This document shows, piece after piece, positions 14,966 through 23,021 of a stretch of 26,147 bases of DNA. The DNA lies in the NCBI GenBank assembly GCA_900551745.1, contig URXA01000018.1, forward strand, positions 1 to 26,147. The letters are read 5' to 3'. The notes below the pieces were generated by a model. The model was given only the letters and a program-made list of their open reading frames with translations, searched no databases and was not told where the DNA came from. The position numbers and the translations under genes were made by a program. Numbering within the stretch: the first letter of the stretch is position 1; each line of letters begins with the position of its first letter. Source of the stretch: an uncultured Phascolarctobacterium sp. (GTDB taxonomy: Bacteria > Bacillota > Negativicutes > Acidaminococcales > Acidaminococcaceae).

Positions 14966-17808
14966 TACTGATACCACCCATGTTTTTTAGCCTGAGCCAA
15001 AGCTTGTTTAATATATTGCCCTGTATAAGATTTCTTATTTTTGGCGACTTCTTCAGGAGTACCACAAGCAAGCAGTGTACCACCCTTATCACCGCCCTCA
15101 GGCCCTAAATCGATAATATAATCGGCCGTTTTGATAACGTCAAGATTATGTTCAATAACAACGACAGAATCACCTGCTCCAACTAATCTTTGCAAAACCT
15201 CTAACAATTTATGTACATCTGCAATATGCAGACCTGTCGTAGGTTCATCTAAAATATACAGAGTTTTCCCTGTGCTGCGCCGTGATAATTCTGTTGCAAG
15301 TTTCACGCGCTGCGCCTCACCACCGGAAAGTGTTGTTGCAGCCTGCCCTAACCTAATATAACCTAAGCCAACATCTTCAAGAACCTCCAGCTTACGATAA
15401 ATGCGGGGCAGATTTTTGAAAAATTCACAGGCTTCTGTTACAGTCATATCTAAAACTTCGGCAATAGTTTTGCCTTTGTAATGTACCTCCAGAGTATCAC
15501 GATTATAACGGGCACCATGACACACCTCGCAGGGAACATATACGTCAGGCAAAAAATGCATCTCAATTTTATTCATACCGTCGCCACGGCAAGCTTCACA
15601 GCGGCCGCCTTTGACATTAAAGCTGAAACGCCCTGGCTTATAACCGCGCAGTTTTGCTTCATTTGTCTGGCTGAACAGTTCACGAATAAAATCAAAAACT
15701 CCTGTATAAGTAGCCGGATTTGAACGAGGAGTCCTTCCAATAGGTGACTGGTCAATATTAATAACCTTATCGATCTCACTCAATCCCAAAATTTCTTTAT
15801 GTTCTGCAGGTCGCAGGCGTGCTCCATGCAGTTTTGCAGCCAATGCGTTATAAAGAATGTCGTTAATCAGCGTTGACTTACCACTACCGGAAACACCAGT
15901 CACTACAGAGAAAACACCCAAAGGAATTTTTACATCGATGTTTTTAAGATTATTTGCCTTGGCTCCTTTGATTTCAATAAAACGACCATCATTACTGCGC
16001 CGTTTTTTCGGTACAGGGATAAATTTGCGGCCGCTAAGATACTGACCGGTAATTGAATGCTCCGACTGCTTGACAACTTCAGCAGTTCCCTGTGCTACTA
16101 CGTTACCGCCATGCTCACCGGCGCCAGGACCAATATCAATAATCTGATCGGCAGCATACATGGTCTCTTCATCGTGTTCAACTACCAGCAGCGTATTTCC
16201 CAGATCACGCAAATGCTTCAATGTCTCAAGTAATTTACTGTTATCACGCTGATGCAGCCCGATACTTGGTTCGTCTAAAATATATAATACGCCTACCAAA
16301 CCAGAACCAATCTGAGTAGCCAGACGAATACGCTGTGCCTCACCGCCCGAAAGCGTCCCGGCTGCACGATCCAAAGTAAGATAATCCAGCCCAACGTCAT
16401 TCAGGAATTTTAACCGGGCCAGAATTTCTTTTAAAACCTGCTTGGCTATGATCTGCTGTCGTTCAGTAAGTTCCAACGCATTAAAAAATTCTATTGCATC
16501 ACGTACGGTCAAAGCCGTGACCTGACAAATATTTTTACCGCCAACAAGAATGGCAAGTACCTCTTTTTTCAGCCTGGCACCATGACACACAGGGCAAGGA
16601 GTACTTGTCATAAAACCTTCAATATCCAAACGCATCCGTTCGGAAAAAGCCTCTCGATGACGGCGGCGCAGCATAGGAATAATACCCTCAAAAGCAGTAG
16701 TATGTTTTTTTATTTCTCCCTGCATATTTTCATAGACGAAAGAAAATTTTTCTTCACCGCTGCCATACCAGAGCAAGTCTTTTATTTTTTCCGGTAAGTC
16801 GTTCCAAACTGTACCGAAATCATATCCATAAGCCTTCAGAACCGCTCCCAGCTGTTTCATATGATAAGCTTCCATATTTGTGCTGAGCGCTGCAATGACA
16901 CCTTCTGCAAAGGTTTTACCCCCATCTGGAATAATCAGCTCTTTATCCAGTTCCATATTCATGCCCAACCCAGTACATTCAGGACAAGCACCATAAGGGT
17001 TATTGAAGGAAAAGAGACGCGGCTCGATTTCAGGCAAACTTATACCACAATCACTGCAGGCAAAATGTTCGCTGTACAATTGCGTTTCACCATTAATAAC
17101 ATTTATTTCCACCAAACCATCGGCCAACTTTAAGGCAGTCTCCACAGAATCTGATAACCTCTGAGCAATACCATCACGTACGGCCAACCGGTCAACTATC
17201 ACAGATAAGTCGTGCTTCCTTTTCTTATCCAGAGATATTTCTTCATCTAAAGTACGTACTTCGCCGTCAATATACATTCTGGCGTAACCAGCTTTGCGCA
17301 TAGAATCTAAAATTTTCTGATGTTCACCCTTGCGGCCGCGTACCAAAGGTGCCATAACCATAAATTTAGTGTTTTTAGTTAGTTCCAGAACACGATCGAC
17401 AATCTGCTCAACTGTCTGCCGTTCAATAATTTTTCCGCAATTAGGGCAATGCGGTTCTCCAATACGGGCAAACAACAGTCGCAGATAATCATATATTTCA
17501 GTTACTGTACCCACTGTTGAACGCGGATTACGGCTGGTAGTCTTCTGGTCGATGGAAATAGCTGGACTGAGGCCTTCGATATAATCCACATCCGGCTTAT
17601 CCATCTGTCCTAAAAATTGACGCGCATAAGCTGACAGCGACTCGACATAGCGGCGCTGACCCTCAGCATAAATGGTATCAAATGCCAAAGACGATTTACC
17701 GCTGCCAGATAAACCGGTAACTACAACCAGCTCATCACGCGGTATTTCGACTGTGATATTTTTCAGGTTATGCTGCCTAGCACCTTTTACAATTAATTGT
17801 TCTTTCAT
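14965..17808 (-). CDS. uvrA: UvrABC system subunit A (damage-sensing ATPase)
   Basis: This 947-residue protein is full length with two ABC-type ATPase modules. The first Walker A is GLSGSGKS at residues 32-39; the second, GVSGSGKST, is in the C-terminal half; each has an LSGGEAQR signature. Zinc-binding CxxC pairs are present (CPNCGK; CSDCG with CPECTG; CEACRGDG with CEVCHGARY). UvrA finds DNA distortions and loads UvrB. The ATG shares a base with the uvrB stop codon (TAATG), and CAGGAG lies inside the end of uvrB, so translation is coupled. Confidence 0.97.
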   Translation of the reverse strand: MKEQLIVKGARQHNLKNITVEIPRDELVVVTGLSGSGKSSLAFDTIYAEGQRRYVESLSAYARQFLGQMDKPDVDYIEGLSPAISIDQKTTSRNPRSTVGTVTEIYDYLRLLFARIGEPHCPNCGKIIERQTVEQIVDRVLELTKNTKFMVMAPLVRGRKGEHQKILDSMRKAGYARMYIDGEVRTLDEEISLDKKRKHDLSVIVDRLAVRDGIAQRLSDSVETALKLADGLVEINVINGETQLYSEHFACSDCGISLPEIEPRLFSFNNPYGACPECTGLGMNMELDKELIIPDGGKTFAEGVIAALSTNMEAYHMKQLGAVLKAYGYDFGTVWNDLPEKIKDLLWYGSGEEKFSFVYENMQGEIKKHTTAFEGIIPMLRRRHREAFSERMRLDIEGFMTSTPCPVCHGARLKKEVLAILVGGKNICQVTALTVRDAIEFFNALELTERQQIIAKQVLKEILARLKFLNDVGLDYLTLDRAAGTLSGGEAQRIRLATQIGSGLVGVLYILDEPSIGLHQRDNSKLLETLKHLRDLGNTLLVVEHDEETMYAADQIIDIGPGAGEHGGNVVAQGTAEVVKQSEHSITGQYLSGRKFIPVPKKRRSNDGRFIEIKGAKANNLKNIDVKIPLGVFSVVTGVSGSGKSTLINDILYNALAAKLHGARLRPAEHKEILGLSEIDKVINIDQSPIGRTPRSNPATYTGVFDFIRELFSQTNEAKLRGYKPGRFSFNVKGGRCEACRGDGMNKIEMHFLPDVYVPCEVCHGARYNRDTLEVHYKGKTIAEVLDMTVTEACEFFKNLPRIYRKLEVLEDVGLGYIRLGQAATTLSGGEAQRVKLATELSRRSTGKTLYILDEPTTGLHIADVHKLLEVLQRLVGAGDSVVVIEHNLDVIKTADYIIDLGPEGGDKGGTLLACGTPEEVAKNKKSYTGQYIKQALAQAKKHGWYQ

Positions 17809-19823
17809 TATTTACTCCTGTTTTTAGGTTTAGGCGTCAATTTCTGGCCTAGCTGTCCTTTAATTACGATCAAGCGGTCCCTTAATTCTGCAGCAAGCTC
17901 AAAGTTAAGCTCCCTGGCAGCAATAGCCATACGTTTTTCAAGTTCTTTCGCCATTTTCTGCAATTCTTTTTCCGACCGTTTTTTTATCGCATTATCACTG
18001 TAATCTTCTGTTACGTCATCCTCAGCAATCTTCGTCAATTTTATCAGCTGACGTTGTTCTTTATAGATAGTTTTAGGCGTAATATGATGCTCTTTATTAT
18101 AATCTTCCTGCAGTTCCCGCCGACGGTTTGTTTCATCTATGGCACGCCGCATTGAATCCGTAACACGGTCAGCATACATTATAACCCGTCCGTGCTCATT
18201 ACGGGCAGCCCTGCCAATGGTCTGTATCATAGCCGTATCACTGCGCAGAAAACCTTCTTTATCCGCATCTAAAATGGCAATCAAAGAAACCTCAGGTAAA
18301 TCCAGACCTTCCCGCAGCAAATTTATTCCAACCAATACATCAAACTTACCATTACGCAAATCGTCAATAATTTCTGCACGCTCAATAGTAGCAATCTCAG
18401 AATGCAAATAACGCACTTTTACCCCAGCCTGTTTCAAATATTCAGTAAGATCCTCAGACATTCGCTTAGTCAGTGTTGTAACTAAAGTACGTTCTCCTGC
18501 TTCAGTAACTTTATGTATTTCATTCAGCAAATCGTCGATCTGACCTTTGATCGGCCTGATTTCTACCTGCGGATCTAATAAACCCGTAGGCCTGATAATC
18601 TGCTCTACCACTTGCTGCGTCTGCTCCATTTCATATTTGGCAGGTGTTGCGGAAACATAAATAACCTGATTTATCTGCTGCTGAAATTCGTCAAAGGTAA
18701 AAGGTCTGTTATCAAAAGCAGAAGGCAGCCTGAACCCATGTTCTACCAGCATCTCTTTACGCGAACGGTCACCTGCATACATCGCCCTGATCTGCGGCAA
18801 TGTCACATGTGATTCATCAATTACCAAAAGAAAATCTTTGGGGAAATAATTGACTAAAGTAAATGGCGGTTCACCTGCCTTACGATCAGCTAAATGCCTT
18901 GAATAATTTTCGATTCCGGAGCAGTATCCCATTTCATTCATCATTTCCAGATCATAGTTAGTACGTTGCTCCAGACGCTGTGCTTCCAATAATTTATTAT
19001 GTGAATTAAGATACTCCAAGCGTTCTGCCAATTCTACTTTAATATCTTCCATAGCCCTATCCAGGTTTTCACGTGAGGTTACATAGTGAGAAGCAGGGAA
19101 AATGGCAACATGGCTGCGTTTGGCCAGAATTTCTCCAGTCAGCACATCAACTTCCAATATCCGCTCAACTTCGTCATCAAACATTTCAATGCGCACTGCT
19201 TTTTCATTATAACCAGCAGGGATAACTTCAATAACATCGCCGCGAACACGGAAAGTGCCGCGTTGAAAAGCGACATCATTACGATCGTATTGAATCTCAA
19301 CTAATTTGCGTAAAATAGCTTGTCTGTCAATCGTCTGCCCTACACGCAGTGACAACACCATATCATAATATTCCTGTGGTGCACCTAAACCATAAATACA
19401 AGATACACTGGCAACAATAATTACATCACGGCGTTCAAATAAAGCACTGGTAGCAGAATGCCGAAGTTTATCTATTTCATCATTGATAGATGCGTCTTTT
19501 TCAATATAGGTATCAGATTGTGGAATATAAGCCTCCGGTTGATAATAATCGTAATAGCTCACAAAATATTCCACTGCATTTTCAGGAAAAAAAGCTTTGA
19601 ACTCACTGGCTAACTGTGCTGCCAACGTTTTATTATGTGCAATAACCAATGTTGGCTTATGTACCTTATTAATAACCTGCGCAATAGTATAGGTTTTTCC
19701 GGTACCAGTAGCGCCGAGCAAAACCTGTGTCCGCAGTCCTTTTTCTATACCTTCTGCCAATTTCTCAATAGCCTGAGGCTGATCTCCATCTGGTTCAAAA
19801 GGTGCTGTTATTTTAAAATCCAT
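17808..19823 (-). CDS. uvrB: UvrABC system subunit B (helicase-like)
   Basis: This 671-residue protein is full length. Walker A is GATGTGKT at residues 37-44; the lesion-gripping beta-hairpin is marked by YYDYYQPEAYIP; the DESH box is in LLVIDESHVTLPQ; helicase motif VI (QTIGRAARN) is intact; and the C-terminal UVR domain (ELNFELAAELRDR) docks UvrC. I place the start at 19823 (MDFKITAPFEPDGDQPQAI) because AGAGGT lies just upstream. The in-frame ATG at 19841 has no ribosome site. Only 28 bases separate it from exoA, so the two probably share a transcript. Confidence 0.96.
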   Translation of the reverse strand: MDFKITAPFEPDGDQPQAIEKLAEGIEKGLRTQVLLGATGTGKTYTIAQVINKVHKPTLVIAHNKTLAAQLASEFKAFFPENAVEYFVSYYDYYQPEAYIPQSDTYIEKDASINDEIDKLRHSATSALFERRDVIIVASVSCIYGLGAPQEYYDMVLSLRVGQTIDRQAILRKLVEIQYDRNDVAFQRGTFRVRGDVIEVIPAGYNEKAVRIEMFDDEVERILEVDVLTGEILAKRSHVAIFPASHYVTSRENLDRAMEDIKVELAERLEYLNSHNKLLEAQRLEQRTNYDLEMMNEMGYCSGIENYSRHLADRKAGEPPFTLVNYFPKDFLLVIDESHVTLPQIRAMYAGDRSRKEMLVEHGFRLPSAFDNRPFTFDEFQQQINQVIYVSATPAKYEMEQTQQVVEQIIRPTGLLDPQVEIRPIKGQIDDLLNEIHKVTEAGERTLVTTLTKRMSEDLTEYLKQAGVKVRYLHSEIATIERAEIIDDLRNGKFDVLVGINLLREGLDLPEVSLIAILDADKEGFLRSDTAMIQTIGRAARNEHGRVIMYADRVTDSMRRAIDETNRRRELQEDYNKEHHITPKTIYKEQRQLIKLTKIAEDDVTEDYSDNAIKKRSEKELQKMAKELEKRMAIAARELNFELAAELRDRLIVIKGQLGQKLTPKPKNRSK

Positions 19824-19851
19824 ATTTTGACCTCTTGTCATTACTGAAAAT

Positions 19852-20604
19852 TTATTTTAAAACTAATCCAACCGGGCAGTGGTCGCTGCCCATAATATCA
19901 GCATAGATCACGCTGTCTTCTATTCTGTCAGCCAATCTGTCAGAAACAAGCCAGTAGTCAATACGCCATCCGGCATTCTTTTCACGCGCTTTAAACATGT
20001 ACGACCACCAGGTATAAGCGCCTTCTTTTTCGGGATAGAGATAGCGAAAAGAGTCAGTAAACCCTGCAGTTAACAGTTCCGTCATTTTTGCTCTTTCTTC
20101 ATCAGTAAACCCGGCATTATTACGATTAGTTTTCCAGTTTTTCAAGTCTATTTCGCGATGAGCAACATTAAGGTCTCCGCAAACAAGCACCGGTTTATGC
20201 CGGTCGAGCTTTAGCAGATAATCACGAAATGCATCTTCCCATATCTGTCTGTAATCCAACCGTTCCAACCCACGCTGTGAATTAGGTGTATATACATTTA
20301 CCAGATAAAACTCCTGATATTCAACAGTAATAACACGCCCTTCTTTATCATGTTCTTCAATTCCCAAACCATAGGTGACAGTAATAGGCTTGACTTTCGA
20401 AAAAACAGCTGTACCGGAATACCCCTTTTTTTCAGCGCTGTTCCAGTACTCCTCATATCCAGGAAAAACAAACTCTGCCTGCTCACGCTGCATCTTTGTT
20501 TCCTGAACGCAGAAAACATCTGCGTCGACGCTGTCCATAAATTCTTTAAAGCCTTTATTCATACAAGCTCGCAGCCCATTTACATTCCAAGAAATAAATT
20601 TCAT
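19852..20604 (-). CDS. exoA: Exodeoxyribonuclease III / AP endonuclease
   Basis: This 250-residue enzyme of the ExoIII/ExoA family cuts DNA at abasic sites and trims 3' ends in base excision repair. The N-terminus MKFISWNVNGLRAC is diagnostic. Metal-binding and catalytic motifs are QETK (E35), GDLNVAH, and GSDHCPV near the C-terminus. The open frame runs 24 codons further upstream, but 20604 is the conserved family start and has GGAAG seven bases before it. It appears to lead the operon exoA-uvrB-uvrA-uvrC, placing base and nucleotide excision repair together. Confidence 0.94.
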   Translation of the reverse strand: MKFISWNVNGLRACMNKGFKEFMDSVDADVFCVQETKMQREQAEFVFPGYEEYWNSAEKKGYSGTAVFSKVKPITVTYGLGIEEHDKEGRVITVEYQEFYLVNVYTPNSQRGLERLDYRQIWEDAFRDYLLKLDRHKPVLVCGDLNVAHREIDLKNWKTNRNNAGFTDEERAKMTELLTAGFTDSFRYLYPEKEGAYTWWSYMFKAREKNAGWRIDYWLVSDRLADRIEDSVIYADIMGSDHCPVGLVLK

Positions 20605-20659
20605 CTCAACACTTCCAATCTGCAGTTTTCTTTGCTTAAAAAAATTCTTTAATAGTAAT

Positions 20660-20688
20660 ATTTTATCATTTATCATGGCTTTTTTAAA
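20660..20688 (-). promoter_or_regulatory. Candidate promoter of exoA-uvrBAC
   Basis: The minus strand has TTTAAA (20688-20683), a 17-base spacer and TAAAAT (20665-20660). The hexamers are imperfect. It is the best match between the preceding terminator and exoA. Confidence 0.45.
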
Positions 20689-20741
20689 GAGACTTCACCG
20701 AACAGGATTTGACAATTCTGCAAACAAATGTACACCCAAAT

Positions 20742-20769
20742 AAAAAACCTCGACCACATCAGGCCGAGG
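20742..20769 (-). terminator. Intrinsic terminator after the glycyl-radical-like gene
   Basis: On the minus strand CCTCGGCC (20769-20762) pairs with GGTCGAGG (20755-20748), including one G-T wobble, around a 6-base loop. TTTTTTATTT follows. It starts 15 bases past the stop codon of the 90-residue gene. Confidence 0.9.
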
Positions 20770-20784
20770 CATTAAAACTTAATT

Positions 20785-21057
20785 TCATTGAATATGAGAA
20801 ACTCTATCAGCAGCTTCTTTTTTCTTAGCATCGTTAAAACGCGGCAAAGTACTAAGATAGCCGGTGATACGGCGTACACGCACTATAGTGTCATAATGTG
20901 GTTTAACAATTACATCATTACCATCGAGCCCTAAATCCAACGACAACAATGTTTTATGCGGCATTACCTGTAATTGATTATTGAGATAAATGGCGGCTTC
21001 TTCTTGCGAGATCCCATCCGCGCAATTAATTTTTATACCATGCATTTCATAGGTCAT
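20785..21057 (-). CDS. Stand-alone NrdD-type glycyl-radical-domain-like protein
   Basis: This is a 90-residue protein. Its last 31 residues closely resemble the C-terminal glycyl-radical segment of class III (anaerobic) ribonucleotide reductase NrdD: RRITGYLS at 62-69, then R73, FND at 74-76, KK at 78-79, E81 and DR at 84-85. G66 would be the radical glycine. The NrdD zinc cysteines and the large catalytic barrel are absent; the first 55 residues are unrecognised and hold one cysteine (C12). It is not a broken nrdD: it has a clean start with AAGGAG, its own promoter, two NrdR-like boxes and a terminator. By analogy with GrcA/YfiD, which replaces damaged pyruvate formate-lyase, it could be a spare radical domain or a regulator of NrdD. 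That function is inference. Confidence 0.7.
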   Translation of the reverse strand: MTYEMHGIKINCADGISQEEAAIYLNNQLQVMPHKTLLSLDLGLDGNDVIVKPHYDTIVRVRRITGYLSTLPRFNDAKKKEAADRVSHIQ

Positions 21058-21092
21058 GTTAACCAGCTCCTTAGATAAAATTCCATGACCTA

Positions 21093-21121
21093 ATTATAAA
21101 TCAATAATAATTATTTGTAAA
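21093..21121 (-). promoter_or_regulatory. Promoter of the glycyl-radical-like gene
   Basis: The minus strand has TTTACA (21121-21116), a 17-base spacer and TATAAT (21098-21093), about 36 bases before the start codon. It lies just downstream of the NrdR-like boxes. Confidence 0.8.
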
Positions 21122-21128
21122 GCCCTTT

Positions 21129-21144
21129 CTACAATATTTTGTGT
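21129..21144 (-). promoter_or_regulatory. NrdR-like box, promoter-proximal
   Basis: The minus strand reads ACACAAAATATTGTAG. It agrees with the NrdR consensus acaCwAtATaTwGtgt at 13 of 16 positions, including the strongly conserved C, A, AT, T and G. It ends seven bases upstream of the -35 hexamer. Confidence 0.6.
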
Positions 21145-21169
21145 TTATTTCACTTATTAACTTTTCCAC

Positions 21170-21185
21170 ATACAATATTTAGTGT
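21170..21185 (-). promoter_or_regulatory. NrdR-like box, distal
   Basis: The minus strand reads ACACTAAATATTGTAT, matching the NrdR consensus at 14 of 16 positions. It lies 41 bases (about four helical turns) from the proximal box, so both would face the same side of the DNA, as NrdR tandem boxes do. Confidence 0.65.
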
Positions 21186-21199
21186 ATCATTTTATTATT

Positions 21200-21775
21200 T
21201 CAATTAATAATAGGACGATTTTCCATCAGATTTACCTGTTTGCTGATTGCCCATTTCATAGTCTCTTCCGGCGCAGTCTGGTTTCCCAATTCTCTTAATT
21301 CATTTTCCCGTATCCGCTTTTTAGAGAATCTATCACCATCTTTTCTATAGACATAAATATCAGCATTTAAAACCGTTCTTACATAGGTCGAACCGTCTTC
21401 ATTACGCCAGATCATTCCTTGTACCATCTTCTCGTACATATCGTGCACAATCACCAAAACAACTGCTTCTGCCGGTAGTTCTTCTGCTATCTTCCTCATA
21501 ACCGGTTGGTCGATAACGCTTTTCCCCTGTCCTGTAAAAATATTTTCTGCCGCCACCTTTTTTGGCAGATCTGTATCTACCAACTTAAAATCAGGGAAAT
21601 GATAAGCCCAGCGTACAGGATCACGCCACATTTTATAAACTTGCTGCGTTACGTTGCCACTGTTATCAAAAACTACAAAAGCAACAGGCTGATCAGCAAA
21701 AGCGGCAGCCGTATTAGGAATAATTGCCATAGCTGTTAATAAAACAGCCAGCAACAGCCAGTTAAATCTTTTCAT
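21200..21775 (-). CDS. Exported protein of unknown function
   Basis: This 191-residue protein starts with a clear signal peptide: KR near the start, a hydrophobic core WLLLAVLLTAMAIIP, and a likely cleavage after AAAFA at about residue 27. The mature part has no motif I recognise; it is of mixed charge, with an alternating hydrophobic strand (AVVLVIVHDMYEKM) and a segment of likely beta strands (TYVRTVLNADIYVYRK). There are no cysteines and no lipobox, so it should be released to the periplasm or cell surface. The ATG at 21775 has GGGGG eight bases upstream; a TTG three bases earlier is in frame. It follows deoB by 15 bases and probably shares its transcript, though no link to nucleoside use is evident. 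Confidence 0.8.
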   Translation of the reverse strand: MKRFNWLLLAVLLTAMAIIPNTAAAFADQPVAFVVFDNSGNVTQQVYKMWRDPVRWAYHFPDFKLVDTDLPKKVAAENIFTGQGKSVIDQPVMRKIAEELPAEAVVLVIVHDMYEKMVQGMIWRNEDGSTYVRTVLNADIYVYRKDGDRFSKKRIRENELRELGNQTAPEETMKWAISKQVNLMENRPIIN

Positions 21776-21790
21776 CAAGACTACCCCCTA

Positions 21791-23020
21791 TTAGCGTAAT
21801 TCAGCAGCTTTGCCATTTGCAAGCCGTTCTATCCCTAAATGAACAGCTATGGTCTGACCGATATCAGAAAACGTCCGCATAGGTGTTAAAGCCTTACTGA
21901 CAACATTTTTACCAAAAAATAAAACCGGAATTTTTTCACGTGTATGATCACTTCCGCTCCAGGTTGGATCGCATCCATGATCTGCAGTAATCAGCAACAG
22001 ATCTTCCTGCTTTAATAGTGCAAGCAGTTCAGGCAAACGCTTATCAAAATATTCCAAACTTTCACCATATCCTTCAGCATCGCGTCGATGCCCGAAGGAA
22101 GAATCAAAATCCACAAAATTTACAAAAACCAAGCTGTTATCAGGAGCTTCTTGTACTGCCTGCAATGCGGCGGCAAATAATTTATCAAGACCACTGGCAG
22201 GGTAATGCTTCGTAATTCCGCGGTGAGCAAAAATATCAGCAATTTTACCCACTGCATACACACTGCCGCCTGCGGCTACCAGTTTGTCCAGCAACGTAGC
22301 AGCAGGAGCAGGCACAGCATAATCATGTCTGTTGCCAGTCCGTACAAAATCTTCTGCACGAGTGCCCACAAAAGGCCGCGCTATAACACGCGCTATATGG
22401 TAAGGTTTAACCAGTTCATAACAAATCTTACATAATTCATATAATCGTTCAAGGCCAAAAACTTCTTCATGCGCCGCAATTTGCAGAACACTGTCTGCAC
22501 TGGTATAAATAATTGGCTTGCCAGTCTTTAGATGTTCTTCACCCAGTTCTTTGATTATTTCAGTTCCGGATGCATGTTTTTCCCCCAGTACACCCGGTAA
22601 ATTTCCCTGTTTAACAATTGCCTCAACTAATTCTTTTGGAAAACATTTTGGCTGCTGCGGGAAATATCCCCAGTCGAAAAGTACTGGAACACCGGCAATC
22701 TCCCAGTGCCCGCTCAGAGTATCTTTACCATGGCTTATTTCCTCTGCATAAGTATAAGCAGCATCAATTTTATTATCATCACTGCTTAAAGGATGCGCCA
22801 GCTTTTGACCGCGGCTGAGTTCTGCCGCATCTGCCAGTCCTAACCTTGCCAGAGTAGGCAGATGCAAATATTTGGGACTGCCATCTTCATTTTTGCGGTT
22901 TGCTGCCATCCACTCACAAATATGTCCTAATGTATCTGCGCCGCTGTCACCAAATTTTTCAGCGTCATGGGCATAGCCAATGCCGAAAGAATCCAATAAT
23001 AAAATAATACTTCTTGCCAT
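21791..23020 (-). CDS. deoB: Phosphopentomutase
   Basis: This 409-residue enzyme of the alkaline phosphatase fold interconverts (deoxy)ribose 1-phosphate and 5-phosphate. Metal-site motifs are LLLDSFGIG with D10, HGKDTLSGHWEIAG (with the phosphorylated threonine), NFVDFDSSFGHRRD, and ITADHGCDPTWSGSDHTRE. It takes the sugar phosphate released by the nucleoside phosphorylase encoded just upstream and passes it toward deoC or the pentose pathway. The ATG lies one base after the udp stop codon, with a weak AGGT site, so coupling to udp is likely. Confidence 0.96.
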   Translation of the reverse strand: MARSIILLLDSFGIGYAHDAEKFGDSGADTLGHICEWMAANRKNEDGSPKYLHLPTLARLGLADAAELSRGQKLAHPLSSDDNKIDAAYTYAEEISHGKDTLSGHWEIAGVPVLFDWGYFPQQPKCFPKELVEAIVKQGNLPGVLGEKHASGTEIIKELGEEHLKTGKPIIYTSADSVLQIAAHEEVFGLERLYELCKICYELVKPYHIARVIARPFVGTRAEDFVRTGNRHDYAVPAPAATLLDKLVAAGGSVYAVGKIADIFAHRGITKHYPASGLDKLFAAALQAVQEAPDNSLVFVNFVDFDSSFGHRRDAEGYGESLEYFDKRLPELLALLKQEDLLLITADHGCDPTWSGSDHTREKIPVLFFGKNVVSKALTPMRTFSDIGQTIAVHLGIERLANGKAAELR

Positions 23021-23021
23021 T

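Noticed and set aside
20722..20733. Possible LexA/SOS box upstream of exoA (GTACATTTGTTT on the minus strand)
   Set aside because: It matches GAACNNNNGTTY at seven of eight fixed positions only, lies well upstream of the best promoter, and AT-rich DNA yields such matches by chance.
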